Shown here piece by piece: positions 54,909-63,339 of a DNA stretch of 64,000 nt (within the stretch, counting starts at the first letter, position 1; each line of letters begins with the position of its first letter). The DNA comes from Elusimicrobiota bacterium (GTDB taxonomy: Bacteria > Elusimicrobiota > Elusimicrobia > UBA1565 > UBA9628). A program made the translations under genes and the position numbers. The notes under the pieces were generated by a model. The model made no database searches. It saw only the letters and a program-made list of their open reading frames with translations, and was not told the DNA's origin. The DNA lies in assembly GCA_030696455.1 (NCBI GenBank), contig JAUYSH010000042.1:1-64000 (forward strand), written 5' to 3'.

Positions 54909-55304
54909 ATGCTCGATTACGCCCGCCTGTCGGCCGATTACGCGTCCCAGCACCGGACCGCCGGCAACCGGCGTTCCCATATGATCGGCATCCCGCTGAT
55001 CGTGTTCGCGGTGGTGAAATGGACGCAGATCGGGTCTTTCTTCCCGCTCGCGGCGCTGGTCCTGCCGGTCTACTTCGTCTGGAACCGCCGCGTCGGCTGG
55101 ATCATGACGGCCTTCATCGCGGCGTGCGCGGCCGTCGGCGCGTTCACGTCGATGCGGGTCTCCATCGTCGCGTTCGTCGCCGGCTGGATGTTCCAGATCT
55201 ACGGCCATGCGATGCACGAGAAAAACCGCCCCGCTTTGCTCGACAATCTGGCGCACGCTTTGGTCGGGCCGGCCTTCATCGTCGAGAAATTGTTTTCGCG
55301 ATGA
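54909..55304 (+). CDS. Mpo1/YGL010w-like (DUF962-type) small membrane protein
   Basis: MLDYARLSADYASQHRTAGNRRSHMIGIPLIVFAV...WMFQIYGHAMHEKNRPALLDNLAHALVGPAFIVEK. Confidence 0.75.
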   Translation: MLDYARLSADYASQHRTAGNRRSHMIGIPLIVFAVVKWTQIGSFFPLAALVLPVYFVWNRRVGWIMTAFIAACAAVGAFTSMRVSIVAFVAGWMFQIYGHAMHEKNRPALLDNLAHALVGPAFIVEKLFSR

Positions 55305-55855
55305 TGACGCCGGCGATCCGCCGCGCGGAGCAGCTGGACTGGACCGCGATCAAGGAGCTGTGCGCGGACACCGGCCGCCAGGGCAGCCCCGTGGACGAGG
55401 ACGAGCGCGAGGCGTTCGGCGAGCATTGGATCGGGCCCTATCGCGAGCTGCGTCCGGACTGGACCTGGGTCGCGGTCGACGACAGGAAGGTGGTCGGCTA
55501 CCTGACGGGCTGCCCCGACACCCTTTCCTTCGAGAAGGAGCGCCGCCGCGTGTTCGCGCCCCGTCCCGACTCGCGGGAGTTCTTCCCGCTGCCGGTCCGT
55601 CTGAAGCTGTGGACCGAGCATCCGGCGCACGCGCACATGAACGTCTCGTCGGACTACCGCGGCTTCGGCACGGGCGGCGCTTTGCTGAAGGCATATTTCG
55701 CCGCGCTCAGGAAGGCGGGGGTCCCCTCGGTGCACGTGATCTGCGGGCCGAGCGCCGCGTCGTTCTGGGAGCGCATGGCCTTCCGCGTCGAGGCGGTCGT
55801 CGAGGCCGCTCCGGGCGTCGTGCTCAGCGCGATGGCTCGCCCCGTCGAGCCTTAA
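55301..55855 (+). CDS. GNAT-family N-acetyltransferase
   Basis: MMTPAIRRAEQLDWTAIKELCADTGRQ...AHAHMNVSSDYRGFGTGGALLKAYFAALRKAGVPSVHVICGPSAASFWERMAF; internal ATG in the longer ORF. Confidence 0.82.
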   Translation: MMTPAIRRAEQLDWTAIKELCADTGRQGSPVDEDEREAFGEHWIGPYRELRPDWTWVAVDDRKVVGYLTGCPDTLSFEKERRRVFAPRPDSREFFPLPVRLKLWTEHPAHAHMNVSSDYRGFGTGGALLKAYFAALRKAGVPSVHVICGPSAASFWERMAFRVEAVVEAAPGVVLSAMARPVEP

Positions 55856-55882
55856 CCCGGGACGGGCGCGCGCCCTTTTAGC

Positions 55883-55894
55883 TAGAATCGCCGC
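55883..55894 (+). promoter_or_regulatory. Candidate leaderless -10 upstream of mnhE (TAGAAT-N6-ATG)
   Basis: TAGAAT 55883-55888, CGCCGC, ATG 55895. Confidence 0.45.
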
Positions 55895-56383
55895 ATGGTG
55901 CTGGGTTTTTCGCTGTTCATCTTCTGGTGCGCGCTCTCCGGCAAGGGTGACGCGTTCCACCTCGCCCTCGGCGCGGCCTCCGCGGCGGGGACGGCCTGGG
56001 CCGCGCGCCGCCTGTGGCGCCTCGACCCGGAAATGACGCCGATCTCGCTGCGCGCGTGGCCGCGCTGGCCCGGCTACCTCGCCTGGCTCGCGGTCGAAGT
56101 CGTCGTCTCGAGCGCGCAGGTCGCGTGGATCGTGCTGCATCCGCGCCTGCCGATCAGCCCGCGTCTGCTGCGCTTCCGGCGGCGCCTGCCTCACCCGATG
56201 GCGTATCTGACCTTGTCGAGCTCGATCACGCTGACGCCGGGAACCGTCGTCGTCGACTTCGAGGACGGGGAATACACCGTCCACGCCCTGACCGAAGGCG
56301 GCGCGCGCGGCCTTTCCGACGGCGGCCGCGAGGGCGAGATGCCGCGGCGCGTCGCCGAGCTGTTCGGCGGAGAGGGAGCGTGA
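55895..56383 (+). CDS. mnhE: Na+/H+ antiporter subunit E (MnhE/MrpE)
   Basis: YLTLSSSITLTPGTVVVDFEDGEYTVHAL signature. Confidence 0.88.
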   Translation: MVLGFSLFIFWCALSGKGDAFHLALGAASAAGTAWAARRLWRLDPEMTPISLRAWPRWPGYLAWLAVEVVVSSAQVAWIVLHPRLPISPRLLRFRRRLPHPMAYLTLSSSITLTPGTVVVDFEDGEYTVHALTEGGARGLSDGGREGEMPRRVAELFGGEGA

Positions 56384-56652
56384 ACGGCTTTCTGGACGGC
56401 GTTTCCGTCGCGCTCGCGCTGTCGCTGTTCCTCCCTCTCTATCGGGTCGTCAAGGGCCCCACCCACTTCGACCGCCTGACGGGGCTCGGTCTTTTCGGGA
56501 GTTCGACGGTCATCCTGCTCGTCCTGATCGGCCTGCGCCAGGGGCGGCTCGACCTTTTCGTGGACATCGCGCTGAGCTACGCCCTCATCGGCTTCGTCGG
56601 AATATTGGCGCTGGCCAAGTACTTCGAGAGCGTGCGCGGGGAGGCGCGATGA
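56380..56652 (+). CDS. mnhF: Na+/H+ antiporter subunit F (MnhF/MrpF)
   Basis: GTG start; YRVVKGPTHFDRLTGLGLFGSSTVILLVLIGLRQGRLDLFVDIALSYALIGFVGILALAKYF. Confidence 0.87.
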   Translation: MNGFLDGVSVALALSLFLPLYRVVKGPTHFDRLTGLGLFGSSTVILLVLIGLRQGRLDLFVDIALSYALIGFVGILALAKYFESVRGEAR

Positions 56653-56963
56653 GCGCGCGCGAGGCGGCGGCGGCGGCGCTGATGCTGTCCGGACTTTTCT
56701 TCACCGTCGTGGCGTGCGTGGGCATCCTGCGCTTGCCCGACTTCTACACCCGGCTGCACGCGCAGAGCAAGTGCGACACCTTGGGCGCCGCGCTGATGCT
56801 GGGGGGCGCGGCGATTTTGGAAGGCTTCACGTTGGTCGGCGCCAAGACCGCCCTGATCGTGGTCTTCATCGCGCTCACCAGCCCGCTGGCGGCGCACGCG
56901 CTGGGACGCGCGGCTCTGCGCTCCGGGCTCAAGCCCTGGACGAACGGCGGGGAGGACCGGTGA
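56649..56963 (+). CDS. mnhG: Na+/H+ antiporter subunit G (MnhG/MrpG)
   Basis: CVGILRLPDFYTRLHAQSKCDTLGAALMLGG...ALTSPLAAHALGRAA. Confidence 0.9.
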   Translation: MSAREAAAAALMLSGLFFTVVACVGILRLPDFYTRLHAQSKCDTLGAALMLGGAAILEGFTLVGAKTALIVVFIALTSPLAAHALGRAALRSGLKPWTNGGEDR

Positions 56964-57511
56964 TCCCGCCGCTGGACGCCGTCCTGCTCGTGCTGGTCGT
57001 CGCGAGCGCGGCCGCGGCGCTCGAAGGGAGGGATCCGCTCGCCGCCCTCATCCTCTTCGGCGTGTTCAGCTTTCAGTGCGCGGCGTTCTACGCGCTGGAG
57101 GGAGCGCCGGACGTCTCCTTCACCGAAGCGGCGCTGGGTGCCACGATGGCGACGGTGTTCTTCGTGGCCGCCATACACGGCACGACGCCGATGCTCGGGC
57201 CGCGGCACCCGCCCAAGGGCGGACGCTTTTCCCTGGCCGTTCTGCTGGCCGCCGGGGCCGCGCTCGGCCTGGCCGCGCGCGGCCTGCCCGTGACGGGCGA
57301 CCCGGAGGCACCCGCCGCCGCGCACGTCTCGCCGCGCTACATCGAGCGCGGAGCCGAGGAGACCGGGGCGCGCAACCTCGTGACCGGCGTCGTCGTCGAC
57401 TACCGCGGCTACGACACCTTGGGCGAGGCCTTCGTCTTGCTGACCGCCGGCCTGGCCTGCCTGCTCATCATCCCGGCCGCCTGGCTCGGCCGCCGCGAGG
57501 ACGCGTCATGA
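56960..57511 (+). CDS. DUF4040-type subunit (stand-alone equivalent of the MrpA C-terminal / MbhE-like domain)
   Basis: GTG start; ALILFGVFSFQCAAFYALEGAPDVSFTEAALGATMATVFFVAAI...DYRGYDTLGEAFVLLTAG. Confidence 0.8.
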   Translation: MIPPLDAVLLVLVVASAAAALEGRDPLAALILFGVFSFQCAAFYALEGAPDVSFTEAALGATMATVFFVAAIHGTTPMLGPRHPPKGGRFSLAVLLAAGAALGLAARGLPVTGDPEAPAAAHVSPRYIERGAEETGARNLVTGVVVDYRGYDTLGEAFVLLTAGLACLLIIPAAWLGRREDAS

Positions 57512-57936
57512 GGCTGCGCTTCGGCAGCGCCATCCTCGACACCGGCGCGCGCGTTCTCATTCCGTTCATCCTGATCTTCGGCCTCTACGTGCTTTTTCAC
57601 GGCCACGACAGCCCCGGCGGCGGTTTTCAGGCCGGCGTGATCCTGGCGACGGCCTGGATCCTGCTGCGCCTGGTGCGCGGCAACGACCCCGGCTGGGGGC
57701 CCGAGGCGCGCGGCGCGCTCGTGATGGCCATCAGCGGCGTCGCGATCTACGCGGGCACGGGCTTCGGCGCGCTCGCCTTCGGCGGCGCCTTCCTCGACTA
57801 CGCCGCCTTCCCTTTACCGCTGCCGCCCGCAGGGACGCGCGCCGCGGCGACCTTCGTCGTCGAGTCGGGCGTGGGCCTGGCCGTGGCCGGGGTGATGCTC
57901 ATCATCTACGAGGCGCTGATCGCGCCGGAGTCATGA
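57508..57936 (+). CDS. mnhB: Na+/H+ antiporter subunit B (MnhB/MrpB)
   Basis: RVLIPFILIFGLYVLFHGHDSPGGGFQAGVILATAWIL. Confidence 0.9.
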   Translation: MRLRFGSAILDTGARVLIPFILIFGLYVLFHGHDSPGGGFQAGVILATAWILLRLVRGNDPGWGPEARGALVMAISGVAIYAGTGFGALAFGGAFLDYAAFPLPLPPAGTRAAATFVVESGVGLAVAGVMLIIYEALIAPES

Positions 57937-58289
57937 GCGCGTTCCATTACGCCGCCTGCGGTGCCCTGTTTCTCTTGGGGCTTCACGGTCTCCTTTTCAG
58001 GCCGAATCTGCTTCGCAAGCTCATGGCCCTCAACGTCCTGCAGGCCTCGGTGGTCCTCTTCTATATCCTGCTGGCCGCCAAGCGCGGCGCCTCGCCGCCC
58101 GTGCTCTCCGGGCCCGGGCCGGTCGAGGCCGCCGCCTTCATCAATCCGCTGCCGCACGCGTTGATGCTCACCGCGATCGTGGTGAGCGCGGCGACCACCG
58201 GCGTGGGGCTGGCTTTGCTCATCCGCATCCACCGCCTCTTCGGCACCTTGCAGGAGCCGGAGATCAGGGAGAAGACGGGGCTCTCATGA
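57933..58289 (+). CDS. mnhC: Na+/H+ antiporter subunit C (MnhC/NuoK-like)
   Basis: NLLRKLMALNVLQASVVLFYILLAAKRG...NPLPHALMLTAIVVSAATTGVGLALLIRI. Confidence 0.9.
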   Translation: MSAFHYAACGALFLLGLHGLLFRPNLLRKLMALNVLQASVVLFYILLAAKRGASPPVLSGPGPVEAAAFINPLPHALMLTAIVVSAATTGVGLALLIRIHRLFGTLQEPEIREKTGLS

Positions 58290-59758
58290 ACGCGCTCCCG
58301 GTGCTCATCGTGGCGACGCCCCTGGCCGCGGCGCTGGTGCCTCCGCTGCTGGCGCTGGCCTCCGTGCGCGCCGCGAAGGCTTGGTCCTTGGCCGCCCAGG
58401 CGCTGTGCCTGGCGCTCTCGATCGCCGCCTTGCGGGCGGTGCTCGCCGGCGGTCCCCTGCGCCACGCCTTGGGCGGCTGGCCCGCGCCGTGGGGCATCGA
58501 GTGCGTGCTCGACGCGTTCTCCGCGGCGCTGGCGGTCCTCGTCGCCGGGCTGGCGGTGCTGACCACGGTTTACGCGTGGGACTGGGAGGACCGGCGCGGC
58601 CCCGTGCGCGAGGGCGCGTTCCAGTCGCTGTTCCTGCTCCTGCTGGCGGGCCTGCTGGGCATGCTCGCCGCCGGCGACCTGTTCAATCTCTACGTGTTCC
58701 TCGAGATCGCTTCCCTCTCGTCCTACGCGCTCGTCGCCGCCGGACCGGGACGCGAGGCGCCGTTGGCGGCCTTCCGCTATCTCATCCTCGGCGGCGCGGG
58801 CGCCACCTTCTGGGTGCTGGGCCTGGGGTATCTCTACGCGCTGACGGGCACGCTCAATATGGCCGACCTCTCCTCGCGTTGGCCCGCGATTTCCGCCTCG
58901 CCCGCGGCCGCGGCGGGCCTCGGCCTGATGGTCGCGGGCCTGGCGCTCAAGATGCCCGTCTTTCCGCTTCACGGCTGGCAGCCGGGCGCCTACGCGGCCT
59001 CGCCGCCGCAGCTCATGCCCTTCATCGCGTCCGCCGGCTCCAAGGTCATGGCTTACGCGATCTTCCGCCTTCTGGCCGGCACGCTCGGCTCCGAGGGCCA
59101 GGCCGGGCGCGTCCTCGAGGCGCTCGCCCCCGTGGGCCTGCTGTCCGTCGCGGCGGGCTCGATGCTCGCTCTCACGCAGACCGACGTGCGGCGCATGCTC
59201 GCGTACTCGAGCGTGGCCCAACTGGGTCTTCTGTTCGTGGGCTTCTCCCTGGGCGGACGCTGGGCCGTGATCGGCGTGTTCTGGCACATGCTCGCCCACG
59301 CCGTGCTCAAGTCCTGCCTGTTCATGGCCGCCGGCTCGGTCGCGCGCCGCCGCGGCTCCTGCGAGATCGACGACTTCGCGGGCCTGGGGCGCACGGCGCC
59401 GCTGACGGCGTTCTGCTTCGCCTCGGCGGGGCTGGCCTTGATCGGCCTGCCGCCGGCCGCGGGCTTTTTCGGCAAGTGGTATCTGCTGCGCGGAGCGCTC
59501 GACGCCGGGGCCTGGGTCTCGCTGTCCGTCGTCGCGGCGTCGGGGCTCATGACCGCGCTGTATGTTTTCCGGCTGCTCGAGCGGATGTACCTCGCGCCGC
59601 CGCCCGAATCGAAGCGCGTCGAGCCGATGGGGCCTTGGGGCGCGGCGCCGATGCTGGCGCTCGCCGTCGCCGCGATCCTGCTCGGCGTGTTCAATCAGCC
59701 GCTCATCGCCGCGTTCATCGAGCCCGCCCGGCTCGCGGCGACGGGCGGGAGGGGCTGA
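58286..59758 (+). CDS. MrpD/NuoL/M/N-like proton-conducting antiporter subunit, copy 1
   Basis: NLYVFLEIASLSSYALVA, LALKMPVFPLHGWQPGAYAASPPQLMPFIASAGSKVMAYAIFRL. Confidence 0.9.
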   Translation: MNALPVLIVATPLAAALVPPLLALASVRAAKAWSLAAQALCLALSIAALRAVLAGGPLRHALGGWPAPWGIECVLDAFSAALAVLVAGLAVLTTVYAWDWEDRRGPVREGAFQSLFLLLLAGLLGMLAAGDLFNLYVFLEIASLSSYALVAAGPGREAPLAAFRYLILGGAGATFWVLGLGYLYALTGTLNMADLSSRWPAISASPAAAAGLGLMVAGLALKMPVFPLHGWQPGAYAASPPQLMPFIASAGSKVMAYAIFRLLAGTLGSEGQAGRVLEALAPVGLLSVAAGSMLALTQTDVRRMLAYSSVAQLGLLFVGFSLGGRWAVIGVFWHMLAHAVLKSCLFMAAGSVARRRGSCEIDDFAGLGRTAPLTAFCFASAGLALIGLPPAAGFFGKWYLLRGALDAGAWVSLSVVAASGLMTALYVFRLLERMYLAPPPESKRVEPMGPWGAAPMLALAVAAILLGVFNQPLIAAFIEPARLAATGGRG

Positions 59759-59759
59759 C

Positions 59760-61238
59760 ATGGGCGAGGGGCGCCTGTTCGCCGTCGTGCTCGCGCCGCT
59801 GGCCGCGGCCGCGCTCAGCCTGCTGCTGCGCCGCGTCCCGCTGGGGCCACCCGCCGTCTCGGTGCTCGCCGCCGCCATCCAGTTCTCGATTTTGCTTTCC
59901 CTTCTGCCGGGCACGTTGTCGGGCCTTCCCGCGGAGACCGCGGCCTTGCCGCTGGCGGCCGGGGCGTCTTTGCGTCTGCGCGCCGACGCGCTGGGCCTGC
60001 TCTTCGCCTTGGTCTCCTCGGGGCTGTGGGCGGTGACCGCCGTTTACGCCGCGGGCTATCTCGGCGCCACCGGTGAGAAGCGCCTTGGGGCCTTCTATGC
60101 TTATCTCGGCGTGTGCCTGTCCGCCGCCGCCGGCATCGCGCTGTCGGCCGGGCCGCTGTCCTTCCTCGTCTTCTATGAGATCCTGACGCTCGCCACGTAT
60201 CCGCTGGTGGTCTTCACGGGCAAGCCGGCGGCGGTCGCGGCGGGACGCAAATATCTGGTTTACGCTTTGGGCGCGGGCCAGCTCCTGCTCGTCGCGACGG
60301 TCTGGGCGCTGTGGCTGGCGCCGGGGGCGGAATTCACGCCGGGCGGCTTCCTCGCCGGTCGCGCCTCGCCGGCCGCGCTGTCCGCGCTGTTCTTTCTCTT
60401 CGCCGCCGCCTTCGCCGTGAAGGCCGCCGTGATGCCGCTTCACGGCTGGCTGCCCTCGGCCATGGCCGCCCCGGTCCCCGTCAGCGCTTTGCTCCACGCG
60501 GTCGCCGTGGTCAAGGCCGGCGCCTTCGGCTTCCTGCGCCTGACCGGCTTCGTTTTCGGCCCCGCGCTCACGGGGGAGCTGGGCGCGGGCCGGGTCCTGG
60601 CCTGGGCGGCGGCGGCGACCATCGTCATCGCCTCCCTTCGCGCGTTGGGGGAAACGAACCTCAAGCGCCGCCTCGCCTACTCCACCATCGGCCAGCTCTC
60701 CTACATCGTGCTCGGCGCCGCGCTGGGCTCGACGGCGGCGTTCGCCGCGGCGGCCTTCCACATCGCGGCCCACGGCCTCATGAAGATCACGCTTTTCTTC
60801 TGCGCCGGCGGGCTGTACGCGCACGCGCACGTCGAGGACGTCTCGGAGATGAACGGCATCGGCCGGCGCATGCCGCTGACCATGGGCGCTTTCGCCTTGG
60901 CCGCTTTGGGGCTGGCGGGCATGCCGGCGCTGGCGGGCTTCCTCGTGAAATGGAACCTGGGGTGGGGCGCGGCCGACGCCGGACGACCGCTGTTCATCGC
61001 GGTCCTCATCGTCAGCGCGGTGCTCAACTTCGCCTATTTCTTCCCGATCGTGCACTCCGCCTTCTTCGGCAAGGGCGGGGGGAACCTGCGTCTCGAGGAG
61101 CCGTCGGCGGCGCTGTGGGGTCCGCCCGTCTTGACCGCTTTGGGCGCGCTGGCCGTCGGCCTGTTCCCCGACGCGGGAGCTTCGCTGTATCGATTGGCCT
61201 GGGCCGCGGCGCGAGCCTGCGCGGGGGGCGCGCCGTGA
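59760..61238 (+). CDS. MrpA/MrpD/NuoL/M/N-like antiporter subunit, copy 2
   Basis: FLVFYEILTLATYPLVV, AVKAAVMPLHGWLPSAMAAPVPVSALLHAVAVVKAGAFGFLRL; start moved to the internal ATG after the upstream stop. Confidence 0.88.
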   Translation: MGEGRLFAVVLAPLAAAALSLLLRRVPLGPPAVSVLAAAIQFSILLSLLPGTLSGLPAETAALPLAAGASLRLRADALGLLFALVSSGLWAVTAVYAAGYLGATGEKRLGAFYAYLGVCLSAAAGIALSAGPLSFLVFYEILTLATYPLVVFTGKPAAVAAGRKYLVYALGAGQLLLVATVWALWLAPGAEFTPGGFLAGRASPAALSALFFLFAAAFAVKAAVMPLHGWLPSAMAAPVPVSALLHAVAVVKAGAFGFLRLTGFVFGPALTGELGAGRVLAWAAAATIVIASLRALGETNLKRRLAYSTIGQLSYIVLGAALGSTAAFAAAAFHIAAHGLMKITLFFCAGGLYAHAHVEDVSEMNGIGRRMPLTMGAFALAALGLAGMPALAGFLVKWNLGWGAADAGRPLFIAVLIVSAVLNFAYFFPIVHSAFFGKGGGNLRLEEPSAALWGPPVLTALGALAVGLFPDAGASLYRLAWAAARACAGGAP

Positions 61239-61363
61239 GCGCCCCGCACGGCGTCGGCGCGGAGTTCCTCTTCGGCTTGATCGGAGCGGGCCTGCTCGTC
61301 TTGCTGGCCAAGCTCCTGAAGGCGCTGGGCCTGCGCGTCGCGGAAAAAGAGGAGGACGCGTGA
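61235..61363 (+). CDS. 42-aa putative single-pass membrane microprotein in the Mrp operon
   Basis: VSAPHGVGAEFLFGLIGAGLLVLLAKLLKALGLRVAEKEEDA; GTGA 4-nt overlaps with both neighbours. Confidence 0.72.
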   Translation: MSAPHGVGAEFLFGLIGAGLLVLLAKLLKALGLRVAEKEEDA

Positions 61364-63027
61364 GCGAGCTCCATCCCGCCTTCCTGCTCTGGCCCGCCGC
61401 CGTCCTCGCGGTGTTCCTGCGCGGCCGCGCGGGAGCCGCGCTCGCGGTCGCCGCCCCGCTCGCCGCGCTGGCGTTTCTGCCGCAGGCCGGCGCCTCCGCC
61501 GGCGTTTGGACCATGGCGGGTTTCTCGCTCGAGCCGCTGCGCGTCGACGCGCTCGCGCGCTTGTTCGCCGCGGCCTTCTGCCTGGCCGCGGCGCTGGGCG
61601 GCCTCTACGCGTTCTCCGAGGAGAGCCCGCTCGAACGGGCCGCGGGGCTCGCGATGGCGGGGGCGGCCGCGGGCGTGTGCTTCGCGGGCGACTGGGTGAC
61701 GCTTTTCTTTTGCTGGGAAGCCTTGACCATGGCTTCGCTCGCCCTCATCTGGGCGGCGGGGCCGCGGGCGCGCGGCGCGGGCCTGCGCTACCTGCTCGTG
61801 CACGCCGCCGGCGGCGGGGCGCTGCTGTCGGGCCTGCTTCTTCTGCGCGCCGCCGGGGCGCCCATGGCTCTGTCCTCTCTCGTGTCGGGCGGCGCGCCCA
61901 TGAGCCCCGCGGCCTGGCTGATTCTCGGCGGCGTCGCGCTCAACGCCGCGGTCCCGCCCCTTCACGCCTGGCTGACCGACGCCTATCCGCGCTGCAGCCC
62001 GGCGGGCAGCGTCCTGCAAAGCGCCTTCACGACCAAGGCGGCGGTGTACGTCCTCCTGCGCGTGTTCCCCGGCGCCGACGTTCTCGTCGTGCTCGGCTCG
62101 GTCATGGCCGTCTACGGCGTCATTTACGCCGTGATGGAAAGCGACGCGCGCCGCCTGCTCTCGTACCACATCATCAGCCAGGTGGGCTACATGGTGGCCG
62201 GCGCCGGGCTCGGCACCGAGCTGGCCGTTTCCGGCGCGTCCGCGCACGCCTTCAGCCATATCCTTTATAAGGCCCTGCTCTTCATGGGCGCCGGGGCGCT
62301 GGTCCATTGCGCCGGCACCGCGCACTTAGCCGAGCTCGGCGGGCTTTACGGCCGCCTGCGTCCGGTGTTCTGGCTGTACATGGCCGGGGCGCTGGCCATC
62401 TCCGGGGCGCCGGGGTTCAACGGCTTCATCAGCAAGCCGCTCATCGGCCTGGCCGCCGAGCAGGCCGGCTGGAATTTCGCGGCGACCATGCTCCATCTCG
62501 CCTCCGCGGGCACCTTCCTCTCGGTCGCGCTCAAGCTTCCTTATCTCGCCTTCTTCGGCGCCGAACGCGGGAAGGTCTTGCGTCAGCCCTCGGCCGGCAT
62601 GCTGCTGGCGATGGGCGCCGCGGCGGTCCTCTGCGTGGCGACGGGCCTCTATCCCGCCTGGCTTTACGCGCGCCTGCCGTTCCCCGTGGACTATCATCCC
62701 TTTGCCTTCAGCCATGTGCGGGGGACGCTGGAACTGCTGGCCGGGATCGGCCTGGCCTTCTGGCTGCTGCGCCGGGGCATGAAGGGGGAGAAGGGGCTGA
62801 CCCTCGATTTCGACTGGTTCTATCGCGTGCCCCTGGCGGCCGTCGTGACCGCGGCGGCGGGCGCGCTTCAGGCCGCGGGCGCCGGGGCCTCCGCCGCGGC
62901 GGCCAAGACGATCGCCGGCGGCGCCGCGCTTCTGCGCGAACGCCGGCCGGAGGCTTTCCCGCCCGTGGGCGGCAGCCTGATGTGGCTCGCCGCGGCCTTC
63001 GCCCTCGCGGTCCTGCTCGCGCGCTAG
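61360..63027 (+). CDS. MrpD-like Na+/H+ antiporter subunit D family, copy 3
   Basis: LFFCWEALTMASLALI, VALNAAVPPLHAWLTDAYPRCSPAGSVLQSAFTTKAAVYVLLRV, LLSYHIISQVGYMVAGAGLG; GTG start. Confidence 0.88.
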   Translation: MSELHPAFLLWPAAVLAVFLRGRAGAALAVAAPLAALAFLPQAGASAGVWTMAGFSLEPLRVDALARLFAAAFCLAAALGGLYAFSEESPLERAAGLAMAGAAAGVCFAGDWVTLFFCWEALTMASLALIWAAGPRARGAGLRYLLVHAAGGGALLSGLLLLRAAGAPMALSSLVSGGAPMSPAAWLILGGVALNAAVPPLHAWLTDAYPRCSPAGSVLQSAFTTKAAVYVLLRVFPGADVLVVLGSVMAVYGVIYAVMESDARRLLSYHIISQVGYMVAGAGLGTELAVSGASAHAFSHILYKALLFMGAGALVHCAGTAHLAELGGLYGRLRPVFWLYMAGALAISGAPGFNGFISKPLIGLAAEQAGWNFAATMLHLASAGTFLSVALKLPYLAFFGAERGKVLRQPSAGMLLAMGAAAVLCVATGLYPAWLYARLPFPVDYHPFAFSHVRGTLELLAGIGLAFWLLRRGMKGEKGLTLDFDWFYRVPLAAVVTAAAGALQAAGAGASAAAAKTIAGGAALLRERRPEAFPPVGGSLMWLAAAFALAVLLAR

Positions 63028-63339
63028 GAGCCTGAGCAAATAGTCCGGCCGCCTTCGGCGCCGCGTCGAGCATTCATGGTGGAGCGGTCAATTTGAAAAG
63101 TTCACAGGCTCTCCATGGCGCTCGTACGGAGACCGGTTAAACTTTATGGACCATGAGGCAGATCAAGAAGCGACGGACAGCCCGGTTGATCCCGGACCAA
63201 AGGCGCGATGCTTTGGGCCAGGAGCCGTTCTACGATCCGATGCAGGAGAAGGACCGCGAGATCGAGCGGCGAGAAAAGCCTCGGAGACGCCGCCGCCCGC
63301 GGCCCCCGGCTGCTTCCCGGCCCTCTCGTTGAGCGCCGC

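Noticed and set aside
55866-55880. GGGCGCGCGCCC-TTTT as an intrinsic terminator after the GNAT gene
   Set aside because: The palindrome leaves only about a 4-bp stem with a 4-nt loop and a short T-run; too weak to call.
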